Source of the DNA: DATKYV01 sp035528275
GTDB lineage: Bacteria > Acidobacteriota > Terriglobia > UBA7540
Length of the DNA: 8,609 nt
Reading direction: 5' to 3'
Assembly (NCBI GenBank): GCA_035528275.1
Contig: DATKYV010000105.1
Span: 1 to 8,609 of the forward strand
Part shown: one piece after another, positions 1-6,417 of the stretch
How the letters are laid out: every line of letters begins with the position of its first letter
How positions within the stretch are numbered: position 1 is the first letter of the stretch
Translations under genes and position numbers: made by a program
Notes under the pieces: model-generated
Told to the model about the DNA's origin: nothing
Database searches by the model: none
Seen by the model: only the letters and a program-made list of their open reading frames with translations

Positions 1-1
1 C

Positions 2-157
2 GTGGGCATCGTCTTCTGGTTCAAAGCCCGCGAAAAGGAGCTGCAGTTCCATCAGGACATGCGAATCCGCGAGATGGAGCACCAGCGGAAGATGAAGGAG
101 CTTGAGCTGGAAGTGGAAAAGGTCAAGGCCCGGCAAGAATCACAGCACGTGGCTTGA
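2..157 (+). CDS. C-terminal part of a small membrane-anchored coiled-coil protein (cut by window edge)
   Basis: The window opens inside this gene; 51 codons remain before the TGA at 155-157. The visible part begins with the end of a hydrophobic segment (VGIVFWF) followed by a highly charged heptad-like stretch rich in E, K, Q and M, so it is probably one membrane helix plus a cytoplasmic coiled coil. It is a paralogue of the next gene: both carry EHQRKM-x-ELELE, and the DNA is identical over 20 bases (75-94 and 313-332). The layout (short anchor, then charged helix) resembles PspB of the phage-shock response, but I see no diagnostic PspB motif, so this is likeness of architecture only. It lies 28 bases before the paralogue on the same strand and is likely co-transcribed with it. 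Function unknown. Confidence 0.7.
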   Translation: MGIVFWFKAREKELQFHQDMRIREMEHQRKMKELELEVEKVKARQESQHVA

Positions 158-185
158 CCGGGGTTGTGCCCGGAGGAAAACGAAG

Positions 186-377
186 ATGTTTTCACCGTTC
201 ATCATTCCGCTCGCATGCTTCGTCATGGTGGTGTTGATCGTCGCCATCACTCAGGTGTCGAAGATTCGCGACAAGGAGATGGAAGTCCAGCAGAAACTCC
301 ACCTGGAACAGTTGGAGCACCAGCGGAAGATGCAGGAACTCGAGCTCGAGTTGCAGCGAGTCAAGCAGGGCGGATAG
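186..377 (+). CDS. Small PspB-like membrane-anchored coiled-coil protein
   Basis: A 63-residue protein. The ATG at 186 is chosen because GGAGGA (172-177) sits 8 bases before it; an upstream in-frame ATG at 102 would overlap the previous gene and has no such site. Residues 4-24 are a hydrophobic helix (PFIIPLACFVMVVLIVAI); residues 27-61 are a charged, leucine- and methionine-spaced helix expected to form a coiled coil facing the cytoplasm. It is a tandem paralogue of the preceding partial gene. The two-helix proteins that follow belong to the LiaI/LiaF-like and DUF4097 group, so an envelope-stress or membrane-sensing role is a fair inference. PspB-like architecture is suggested, but family membership is not proven. 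Confidence 0.75.
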   Translation: MFSPFIIPLACFVMVVLIVAITQVSKIRDKEMEVQQKLHLEQLEHQRKMQELELELQRVKQGG

Positions 378-387
378 GCGAAAGACG

Positions 388-411
388 CCTCCGCCGACCA
401 CCCGCCGGAGG
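388..411 (+). other. Intercistronic hairpin
   Basis: CCTCCG (388-393) is complementary to CGGAGG (406-411) with a 12-base loop, in the 57-base gap between the coiled-coil gene and the 70-residue gene. No T-tract follows, so it is not a standard terminator. It may be an RNA processing or stability element inside the operon. Weak on its own. Confidence 0.25.
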
Positions 412-434
412 GGCGGGTTACGAGGGAAAGAATC

Positions 435-647
435 ATGGGTTCACCGTTATATGACCGATCTGTGCGCCGCGCTAGCCTGGCGGGGCCGGTCTTCCTCATC
501 ACGCTAGGTCTCCTGCTCTTGCTGGATGAGATCGTCCCCGGCCTGGGGATCGGAAAGACCTGGCCGGTTCTGCTGGTCATTGTCGGCGTTATGAAGTTGA
601 TCGCAACCAGCCGGCCGCCGAGGCCGCCGGAGGGACCAAGGGTTTGA
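435..647 (+). CDS. LiaI/LiaF-like two-helix membrane protein (DUF5668-type)
   Basis: A 70-residue protein starting at the ATG at 435, preceded by the purine-rich AGGGAAAG at about 423-430. Residues 15-33 (LAGPVFLITLGLLLLLDEI) and 41-58 (KTWPVLLVIVGVMKLI) are two membrane helices joined by a short GLGIG turn. The W-P-x-L-x-x-x-x-G pattern in the second helix is typical of the LiaI/LiaF-like transmembrane region (DUF5668). A proline- and arginine-rich tail (SRPPRPPEGPRV) closes the protein, probably in the cytoplasm. The same W-P-I-L-I-I-F-W-G-L pattern recurs in the N-terminal part of the next gene, so the two are likely related by domain duplication and may interact. It lies 37 bases before the DUF4097 gene, in an apparent operon. 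Confidence 0.75.
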   Translation: MGSPLYDRSVRRASLAGPVFLITLGLLLLLDEIVPGLGIGKTWPVLLVIVGVMKLIATSRPPRPPEGPRV

Positions 648-653
648 ATACAG

Positions 654-676
654 CCTCGCGTCCTGTTGCGAGGAGG
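654..676 (+). promoter_or_regulatory. Hairpin covering the Shine-Dalgarno of the DUF4097 gene
   Basis: CCTCGC (654-659) pairs perfectly with GCGAGG (668-673) across an 8-base loop, and G660-T667 can add a wobble pair. The ribosome binding site AGGAGG is at 671-676, 8 bases before the ATG at 685, so half of it is inside the stem. Folding would reduce initiation at this gene relative to its upstream neighbours, or couple it to ribosomes finishing the upstream gene (stop at 645-647). Seen directly in the sequence; the regulatory effect is inferred. Confidence 0.45.
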
Positions 677-684
677 ATTCGTCT

Positions 685-2277
685 ATGAGCGCATATGGTT
701 ATCGGAGGGGATCGATCTTCTGGGCGCTGACCTTGATTGGCGTCGGGGCCATCTTTCTCTATAACAACTTCAATCCCGCCATCCGGCCGTGGTACATCAT
801 CGCCAAGTTCTGGCCTATTCTGATTATTTTCTGGGGCCTGTCCAAACTGGTGGACTACCTCCAGGCGCAGGCCCATCCGGAGACCACTCCTCCGCCCCTC
901 TTCTCGGCGAGCGAAGTCATCCTGCTCATCCTGATTCTCCTCATGGGCAGCCTGGTCTCCAAGATTGTGCTGAATCCATGGCAGCACTGGCCGGAAGCCA
1001 TGGGCATCGAAGTGAACGATGAATTCGCCGACTTGTTCCTCGACTCCTACACCTATACCGAAACGCTTACCCAGCCCGCAAAGTCTCCCGCCAGCCTGCT
1101 GGCGGTGGTTCGCCGCGGCAACGTGGAGATCCATGGCTCGGACCAGGCGAACATCGAGGCCGTGGTGACCAAGACGGTCCGTGCCCCCGATCAAGCCGCC
1201 GCAAAGAAGATCGCCGATGAAGCGAAAGTCGAAATCGTCGAGCAGGCGGGGCGATACCTGCTGAAAACCAACCTCGACTCACTCCCCGCCAACGGTCGCA
1301 ACGTTCGCCTGGACGTGATGCTACGCGTGCCGAAGAATTCCGCCACGGAGATCACCACGGAGCGGGGCGACATCGTCCTCGACGGGGTGACCGGCGACCA
1401 GAATCTCACAGGCCACCGCGGCGACGTGCGTGTTACCAACGTCGAAGGGCTGGTTCGCATCCATAAGTCGCGCGGGGCAACGTCGGTGCGAGACGTCAAA
1501 GGAAGCGTCGAGGTGGATGGCCGCGGCGAGGACGTCGAAGTCGCCGGGGTCTCCGGCACGGTGGCCGTGAACGGCGAGTTCAGTGGATCGGTGCAGTTCC
1601 GCGAGCTCCCCCAGAGCGCCCGCTTCGCCTCTTCGCGGACCGACATGACCGTGCAGAAACTGACCGGGCGATTGAACATGGAACTGGGGTCGCTCGACGC
1701 CAGCGGCATCGACGGGCCCATCGAAATCTCCACCCGGCAGAAGGACATCAGCCTGGAAGACTTCAAGCATATGGTCAAGATCGCCAACACGAATGGCGAT
1801 GTCCGCCTGCGAACCGAGACGCCGCCCCGCCAGCCGATTGACGTGGATTTGAAGAAAGGGCAGATCGATCTGACCCTGCCCTCGGCGTGCAACTTTCAGA
1901 TCGACGCCACCTCACGGAACGGCGATGTGGAGTGTGATTTTGCCGCCCCCGGCCTGGTGATCACCAAGGAAGGCTCCTCGCCTTCCATCAAAGGTACCTA
2001 TGGGAAAGGCGGACCGGCCATCCGCCTCGAAACCACCTACGGAACGGTGCGCTTGATGCGTTTGGGAGCACATCCATCCCCGCCGGCCGTGCCGTCTACG
2101 CCCGCCGCGCCTCCGGCGCCCCCCACGTCCGACGAAGCCAAGCGCATTTCTGCCCGGCATCAAGTTCCTTCCTGGGAGAGATCCGTCGTCCGCGCGGTGT
2201 GGATGGCGAACCGGGAGGTCGTGGAGAACGTGGCCAAGCCAGCTTGGGACGTGATGCAGTCCTGGGGGCACCCTTAG
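685..2277 (+). CDS. Membrane protein with LiaF-like helices and a DUF4097 beta-repeat domain
   Basis: A 530-residue protein; the ATG at 685 follows AGGAGG at 671-676. Membrane helices are visible at about residues 11-29, 37-56 and 75-97; the first two match the LiaI/LiaF-like (DUF5668) pattern, with WPILIIFWGL in the second. With three helices, the rest should lie outside the cytoplasmic membrane. Residues about 137-457 are a DUF4097-type repeat domain: many short strands with G-D/N-V/I turns (RRGNVEIHG, ERGDIVLDG, HRGDVRV, TNGDVRLR, RNGDVECDF, TYGTVRLM), as in beta-solenoid or adhesin-like folds. A Pro/Ala/Ser-rich linker (about 463-481) leads to a tail of about 45 residues rich in W, R and V that is outside the DUF4097 pattern. 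The relation to the LiaF/PspC envelope-stress group is by architecture and neighbours; the ligand is unknown. Its stop is 14 bases from the stop of convergent aroA. Confidence 0.8.
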   Translation: MSAYGYRRGSIFWALTLIGVGAIFLYNNFNPAIRPWYIIAKFWPILIIFWGLSKLVDYLQAQAHPETTPPPLFSASEVILLILILLMGSLVSKIVLNPWQHWPEAMGIEVNDEFADLFLDSYTYTETLTQPAKSPASLLAVVRRGNVEIHGSDQANIEAVVTKTVRAPDQAAAKKIADEAKVEIVEQAGRYLLKTNLDSLPANGRNVRLDVMLRVPKNSATEITTERGDIVLDGVTGDQNLTGHRGDVRVTNVEGLVRIHKSRGATSVRDVKGSVEVDGRGEDVEVAGVSGTVAVNGEFSGSVQFRELPQSARFASSRTDMTVQKLTGRLNMELGSLDASGIDGPIEISTRQKDISLEDFKHMVKIANTNGDVRLRTETPPRQPIDVDLKKGQIDLTLPSACNFQIDATSRNGDVECDFAAPGLVITKEGSSPSIKGTYGKGGPAIRLETTYGTVRLMRLGAHPSPPAVPSTPAAPPAPPTSDEAKRISARHQVPSWERSVVRAVWMANREVVENVAKPAWDVMQSWGHP

Positions 2278-2291
2278 GTATCCGCCATTCC

Positions 2292-3593
2292 TTAGCCCGC
2301 CACCCTCGACAGAGTCTCAAAGAATTCCGGGAAGGAAACGTCCACGCACCCACTGTCGCGGATGACGGTGGTGCCCTCAGCCACCAGGCCCGCCACTACG
2401 AAGGCCATGGCGATGCGATGGTCGCCGCGAGTTTCGATCTCCGCGCCGCGCAGCGCCTGCCGTCCCGCCACGCGAAGGCCATCGGGAAACTCTTCGACCT
2501 CCGCGCCCAGGCGCTTCAAATTCTCCGCCACGACGGCGATGCGGTCGCTTTCCTTCACCCGCAGCTCGGCGGCGCCGCGAAAGCTGAGGCCTTCCTCGGT
2601 CTGGGTCCCGAGTACGGCCAGAACCGGCAACTCGTCGATGAGACCGGGAACAACTTCGGAAGGGATCTCTCCGCCGCGCAGCTTGCTGGTTTCGACGTGC
2701 ACGTCGCCGAGAAGTTCACCGTTGACGACTTCCACGTTCAGGACCTTGACAAGTCCGCCCATGCCCGCCAGCACGTCGAGGATGGCCGTGCGTGTGGGAT
2801 TCAGGCCCACGTTGCGCAAAACCAGGTTCGACTCCGGAACCATCAGCCCGGCAATCATGAAGAAGGCCGCTGACGAGATATCGCCCGGAACATGAAACTT
2901 CCTGCCTTCCAGTCGCGCCCGGCCGCGTACCGCGACGGTGCGGCCGTGGCGGCTGATTTCTGCGCCCATCTGTTCGAGCGCAATTTCCGTATGGTCGCGC
3001 GTGGGTGCAGGCTCCACGACTTCCGTCTCACCTTCCGCGTGCAGACCGGCGAACAACACGGCAGATTTCACCTGGGCGCTCGCTACCGGCAAATCGTAAT
3101 GAATAGGCTTGAGGGTGCCGCCTTCGATTTCGAGCGGCGGCAGGCCGCCTTCGGCCGATCGGATGCGGGCACCCATCAGCGTAAGCGGCTCGACAATGCG
3201 CTTCATGGGCCGCCGGGAGAGCGAGGCGTCGCCACTGAGGACAGACCGAAACGGCTGGCCGGCAAGAATGCCCGCCAGCATGCGCATCGTGGTGCCGGAG
3301 TTTCCGGCGTCAAGCGCCGCGGTGGAGGGTTTCAAGCCCGTGAGGCCGCCACCCTCGATCGTCACGACGTTGTCGCGGCGTTGGACCTTCACCCCGAGCT
3401 TTTTCAAACATTCGAGCGTGCTCTGGCAATCGGCACTGGTGGCGAAGAAGTGGATCTCCGTCGTCCCCTCGGCAATCGCCCCGAGCATCGCGTAACGGTG
3501 GGAAATGGACTTGTCGCCGGGGAGCTGGAGCTGGCCCTCGAGCCGCTTGGCGGGCGTGATCTTCTTGGTCTTTGTCGAGGTGAAGAAAGCCAT
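2292..3593 (-). CDS. aroA: 3-phosphoshikimate 1-carboxyvinyltransferase (EPSP synthase), class II type
   Basis: A 433-residue protein, the normal length for the family. EPSP synthase transfers the enolpyruvyl group of PEP to shikimate 3-phosphate, the sixth step of the shikimate pathway to aromatic amino acids, in the cytoplasm. Motifs visible: PGDKSISHR (25-33), LDAGNSGTTMR (94-104), SGDASLSRRPM (120-130), SAQVK (172-176), RDHTE (199-203), PGDISSAAFF (236-245), NPTR (265-268), the catalytic-region IDE (319-321), KESDR (347-351) and RGDHR (389-393). The set GDKS, SAQVK, RDHTE and NPTR is that used to define class II enzymes, and overall it resembles the Bacillus subtilis enzyme. The ATG at 3593 is the only in-frame ATG before the first conserved motif, but no Shine-Dalgarno is visible in front of it; three GTCAGTT repeats begin 12 bases upstream. 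No other aro gene is adjacent. Confidence 0.96.
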   Translation of the reverse strand: MAFFTSTKTKKITPAKRLEGQLQLPGDKSISHRYAMLGAIAEGTTEIHFFATSADCQSTLECLKKLGVKVQRRDNVVTIEGGGLTGLKPSTAALDAGNSGTTMRMLAGILAGQPFRSVLSGDASLSRRPMKRIVEPLTLMGARIRSAEGGLPPLEIEGGTLKPIHYDLPVASAQVKSAVLFAGLHAEGETEVVEPAPTRDHTEIALEQMGAEISRHGRTVAVRGRARLEGRKFHVPGDISSAAFFMIAGLMVPESNLVLRNVGLNPTRTAILDVLAGMGGLVKVLNVEVVNGELLGDVHVETSKLRGGEIPSEVVPGLIDELPVLAVLGTQTEEGLSFRGAAELRVKESDRIAVVAENLKRLGAEVEEFPDGLRVAGRQALRGAEIETRGDHRIAMAFVVAGLVAEGTTVIRDSGCVDVSFPEFFETLSRVAG

Positions 3594-3604
3594 GATGATA
3601 AGTG

Positions 3605-3625
3605 GTCAGTTGTCAGTTGTCAGTT
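3605..3625. repeat. Tandem heptamer repeat GTCAGTT, three perfect copies
   Basis: GTCAGTT occurs at 3605-3611, 3612-3618 and 3619-3625. It lies just upstream of the aroA start (read on the - strand as AACTGAC copies). An inverted match to part of it, ACAACTGA, occurs at 3694-3701. It may be a short intergenic repeat of the genome or part of a protein or RNA control site for aroA. The copies are seen directly; the role is unknown. Confidence 0.7.
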
Positions 3626-3804
3626 GCCGGGAGTCTGGATCGAACAACCCCATTCGTTACCTACAAACCTCACGCCTCAACGATGGCCTGCGAACAACTG
3701 AGGCGAGCGCAATTCTGTACCCCTATCCGATATCCATCGGCGTCTGCGGAGTAGATTCGCACTGCCCGCCGACGCCGTCAATGACCTTGATGGAATCTGG
3801 AGGG
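3626..3804. repeat. Gene-free stretch upstream of aroA with inverted repeats
   Basis: No convincing gene lies between the aroA start and the end of the DUF5916 gene (3594-3840). Two clear inverted repeats are present: CGCCTCA (3673-3679) with TGAGGCG (3699-3705), and CGGCGTC (3738-3744) with GACGCCG (3771-3777). The latter is extended inward past one mismatch by GCGG (3746-3749) with CCGC (3766-3769), giving an 11-bp imperfect stem with a loop of about 16 bases. On the - strand these would lie in the aroA leader or behind the DUF5916 gene. No T-tract follows either, so they are not standard terminators. TTGACG occurs on the - strand near 3777 but without a good -10 at the right distance. Confidence 0.4.
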
Positions 3805-3828
3805 CTGGAGCGCAAGCGCCCGGCCCAG
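3805..3828 (-). other. Stem-loop just downstream of the DUF5916 gene
   Basis: CTGG (3805-3808) pairs with CCAG (3825-3828), enclosing GCGC-AA-GCGC (3810-3819). It begins 13 bases after the displaced true stop of the DUF5916 gene at 3841-3843, where a terminator would be expected. There is no run of T on either side, so intrinsic termination is doubtful; it could be an RNA 3' end stabiliser. Confidence 0.25.
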
Positions 3829-3840
3829 TCGATCCCGCAC

Positions 3841-3939
3841 TTAGAAATCGAACAGATATGTGAACTTCGCGAGCAGAGCCCGATTCAGTGTGCGCTGGTA
3901 GGGGATGGGAAGCATCCCGGGGTCCTCATCAGGAGGAGC
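3841..3939 (-). pseudogene. Out-of-frame true C-terminus of the DUF5916 protein
   Basis: Read on the - strand in a frame different from the main gene, these bases encode 32 residues ending in RTLNRALLAKFTYLFDF and a TAA at 3841-3843. Acidobacterial DUF5916 proteins typically end in a last beta strand of this kind (an x-K-F-T-Y-L-F-x-F pattern ending in an aromatic residue), whereas the main frame ends in an unrelated short tail. The simplest reading is the loss of one base near the GGG (CCC at 3939-3941 on the + strand): one extra G there would join the frames as ...RFDTLGAPPDEDPG.... It should be treated as the last part of the neighbouring gene, not as a gene of its own. Confidence 0.7.
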
Positions 3940-6161
3940 CCTAATGTATCGAACCGGCTGTTATACACCACGAAGAGGCCCGTGTTGGCAATACGAATCA
4001 TCGCCAGGCGGATGTTCACGCCCACCTGATGGCTGGCGCTGTTGTATTGAATCAGCGACTGGAGGTAGCTCTTCGGGGTGAACGAATAGGTGAACTGCAG
4101 AATCGCAAGGTCCGTCGTGAAGTCACCCACGGGGAGCTCGACGTCGTTGCGAATGTATCGGGCGGAAAGGAGGTATCGGAAGCTGGAGCGCAATCCTCCG
4201 CCCAGCGTGACGGTTCGGATTCTGCCGGAATAGAAATCGCCCCAGGCGTAGTTGCCCGTCGCATAGAACCGCGCGCTCTGGTCCGAATTGGCATAGAGCG
4301 ACCAGTTGGCGAAGGGATACTCACCGACCGGAAGCACCACACCGGGATGGATCTCGAAGGGCTGGAAGAGCTGCTCGAAGTTCTCGTTGAAGGCCAAGCC
4401 CGCCGAACTGCCGTCCTGGAAGTCAACGCGGAAATCGCTGTGGCGGAAACCCGACTCCTGGCGCCCGTCGAAGCGGTAGTAGCCTTGCCAGTGGTGGTGC
4501 GGCCAGAAGCGGCGAATGAAGCGGCTGTTCTTCGGCCGGGGGCTGACGAATACACCGTAGTTGGGCCGGCGATATCCGACGCGCTGCACGAAGCCCGCCT
4601 CGGGATTGAAGTCTTCTCCCACCTCGGTGTACCCGCCTTCCAGACGAAGAAGGTCCGAGCTGTAGAGGAAGGATGAGTTCGCTGCGTGGTCGCGGCCGTC
4701 GCGCCCCGCCGTCTGCGTTTTGGCGGCATAGTTGAAGAGCGTGAGGTGATTGCCGATGCCGATGTTGGCGTCGAGGCCGTACGTCTGGTTCGAATGATAC
4801 GGGTCTGCCTGGGAGCCGGTCGGCGACTTATTGATGGCGATTACGCCCACCGAGCTTCGCCGGCCGAACTCGCGCGCCAGCCGCGCCACGGTGAAGTTGT
4901 TGGCGGGGGCGACGCCCGCCACCGCTTCCGCCTGCATGTTCAGGAGTCCGATGTTGTAACGCCCTTGCTTTCCCGAAACCCGCGCCCCGCCGAGGATGGG
5001 AATCTGGAATCCCGACTCATCGATGCCGATCCGGCGGCTGAAGAAAAGCTCCACTTCCTGCGGCGTGCCGACCGAGAAATACCCTGAGTTTTCGAGAAAA
5101 AACGGGCGCTTTTCCGGGAAGAACAAATCGAAGCGCGTCAGGTTCACCTGCTCTTCGTCAACCTCCACCTGGGCAAAGTCGGTGTTGACGGTGAGGTCGA
5201 GCGTCAGGCTCGAGGTTAGAGTGTATTTCACATCCATCCCCACTTCGGGCCTGTACTTTTTGACGGCAGGGTCCTGAGTGAAGTCCTGCTGGATCCCTCC
5301 CACGATAAAAGGAACGATTTGAAGGCTGCGGTGGAATTTCGCCTCGACGCCACGCATGTCGCCGGCGAGGGAAACGCGCTGCAGGTCGAAAGCGCGCGGC
5401 ACCGGCGACCAGAACGATTGCTCGTTCTTGCGGCGGAGGTTTCGCATGAAGTTCACACCCCAGATTTGGTCCCGCCCGGACTCGAAGCGGAGAGTACGGA
5501 AAGGGATGGCGAATTCGGCCTCCCAGCCGCGCTCGGTGATCTGGGTTCTCACTTGCCAGACCCCATCCCAATTGAGATTGAAGGAAGAGATGCCGCCGGC
5601 CTGGGCGCCCGCGGTACCGCTTCCGCCACTCTGGCCGGCGCGCGGCGGCCCGCCCACTTGCCGGCTCTGCCCTCCGTGGACGATCTGCGCGTCATACTCG
5701 ATGCCCGCCACGGTGGTGGCGAAAATGTAGCCGTTCTGGTCGTCGTTGTAAGCATCGATGAGGATCTGAAAGGCGTCGGTCTGCTCGAGTGCCCCGTCGC
5801 GTCGACCTTGCGTCGACCGAATGGCTCCCGGTTCCGAATCGAAACAGATCACCGCAAAGTAGAGCGTGTCCTTCGAATAGCCGACGCGGACCTCCGTGGG
5901 CTCGGATGTGGGCTGGCCTTCCAGTGGAAGCTGTTGGATGAAGTCCGTGGCGGGCTCGAAAGCCATCCACGACTCGTCCACGCGCCCGTCGAGCACCGGG
6001 GGCGCTTCAACCAGGTAGGCTTTCACTCGACGCGGTGAGGCAGCGGTCTCCTGCTGCGCGGCGTGAGCGAGGCTCACGGATACCGATAGCAGAAGTGCGG
6101 ACATCAACGGTGCCGCGATTCTCAGCCGATGGGAATTGAGATGTTTCTTTGTGCGTCGCAA
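3885..6161 (-). CDS. DUF5916 outer-membrane protein with N-terminal CBM9-like domain (3' frameshift)
   Basis: 758 residues as read. Residues 1-34 are a signal peptide: basic start (RRTKKHLNSHRLR), hydrophobic core, and an AHA cleavage site. Residues about 54-225 match the CBM9-like domain found in this family (PPVLDGRVDESW, VRVGYSKDTLYFAVICFD, WEAEFAIPFRTLRF), interrupted by a Gly/Gln/Ser-rich loop at about 169-191. From about 270 on, alternating aromatic strands fit a DUF5916 beta barrel in the outer membrane (DLFFPEKRPFFLENSGYF, FFSRRIG). The family is uncharacterised; sugar or surface binding or transport is only inferred. The open frame begins with TTG at 6161, with no Shine-Dalgarno in view; an ATG at residue 20 would leave a signal peptide with no positive charge. 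At the 3' end the frame runs into about 18 non-homologous residues (from GLLLMRTPG) before its stop; the proper C-terminus is in another frame ending at 3841. Confidence 0.85.
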   Translation of the reverse strand: MRRTKKHLNSHRLRIAAPLMSALLLSVSVSLAHAAQQETAASPRRVKAYLVEAPPVLDGRVDESWMAFEPATDFIQQLPLEGQPTSEPTEVRVGYSKDTLYFAVICFDSEPGAIRSTQGRRDGALEQTDAFQILIDAYNDDQNGYIFATTVAGIEYDAQIVHGGQSRQVGGPPRAGQSGGSGTAGAQAGGISSFNLNWDGVWQVRTQITERGWEAEFAIPFRTLRFESGRDQIWGVNFMRNLRRKNEQSFWSPVPRAFDLQRVSLAGDMRGVEAKFHRSLQIVPFIVGGIQQDFTQDPAVKKYRPEVGMDVKYTLTSSLTLDLTVNTDFAQVEVDEEQVNLTRFDLFFPEKRPFFLENSGYFSVGTPQEVELFFSRRIGIDESGFQIPILGGARVSGKQGRYNIGLLNMQAEAVAGVAPANNFTVARLAREFGRRSSVGVIAINKSPTGSQADPYHSNQTYGLDANIGIGNHLTLFNYAAKTQTAGRDGRDHAANSSFLYSSDLLRLEGGYTEVGEDFNPEAGFVQRVGYRRPNYGVFVSPRPKNSRFIRRFWPHHHWQGYYRFDGRQESGFRHSDFRVDFQDGSSAGLAFNENFEQLFQPFEIHPGVVLPVGEYPFANWSLYANSDQSARFYATGNYAWGDFYSGRIRTVTLGGGLRSSFRYLLSARYIRNDVELPVGDFTTDLAILQFTYSFTPKSYLQSLIQYNSASHQVGVNIRLAMIRIANTGLFVVYNSRFDTLGLLLMRTPGCFPSPTSAH

Positions 6162-6320
6162 AAGATGTTCGTCGCAGCCTCTCTGCGGAGTCTTTCTCGG
6201 ACGAGATTTCGCGCCTACACGGTGTGGGCCTCACCGGACGCAGCGTGAAAGTTCTCTTCACTCGTCCGGGCAAAGCTCTCCCAAACCCGGCGAGGCCGGT
6301 GTCGCCCGGCTCACGGTACT
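6162..6320 (-). promoter_or_regulatory. Structured leader upstream of the DUF5916 gene
   Basis: No gene is seen in 6162-6417. On the - strand this would be the 5' leader of the DUF5916 gene or the trailer of rnpB. The strongest structure is CCGGACG (6234-6240) with CGTCCGG (6263-6269), continued by GTGAA (6245-6249) with TTCAC (6257-6261) and a 7-base loop. Beside it, segment GCCGG (6295-6299) can pair either with CCGGC at 6287-6291 (3-base loop) or with CCGGC at 6306-6310 (6-base loop); the two are mutually exclusive. It does not match the consensus cores I know for TPP, cobalamin, glycine, c-di-GMP, fluoride or guanidine riboswitches. Being read as a regulatory leader is inference. Confidence 0.35.
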
Positions 6321-6349
6321 CTTATATTCAGCGAGGATGCTTCTGGCTA
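6321..6349 (-). promoter_or_regulatory. Possible sigma-70 promoter for the DUF5916 gene
   Basis: Read on the - strand: TAGCCA (6349-6344) as -35, a 17-base spacer, and TATAAG (6326-6321) as -10. Matches to consensus are 4/6 and 5/6. It would start RNA near 6314 and give a leader of about 150 bases before the TTG at 6161, containing all the hairpins described there. No other promoter candidate of this quality was noticed in the gap. Confidence 0.4.
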
Positions 6350-6417
6350 GACCCGGGAGGCTCGAGAGATGGCATCTGCAGCGGGCGTTCACCAACCTTC
6401 CGGGTCGAAAGCCTAAG

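Noticed and set aside
2199..2873. Long open frames on the + strand across the aroA region
   Set aside because: They lie antisense to aroA, whose motifs are unambiguous, and read as low-complexity Arg/Ala/His-rich sequence typical of GC-rich shadow frames.
3605..3625. GTCAGTT copies as a CRISPR array
   Set aside because: The units are 7 bases with no spacers between them, so they are a simple tandem repeat.
3930..3950. Programmed -1 ribosomal frameshift as the cause of the DUF5916 frame change
   Set aside because: The direction fits, but there is no X-XXY-YYZ slippery heptamer (the local sequence is A-TTA-GGG) and no obvious stimulatory structure; a lost base is simpler.
5319..6038. 239-residue open frame on the + strand inside the DUF5916 gene
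   Set aside because: Antisense to a recognised protein; composition is that of a shadow frame and no ribosome site is evident.
6287..6299. Intrinsic terminator for rnpB
   Set aside because: The hairpin is good, but only GTTTGGG follows on the - strand, too few T residues for a confident call.
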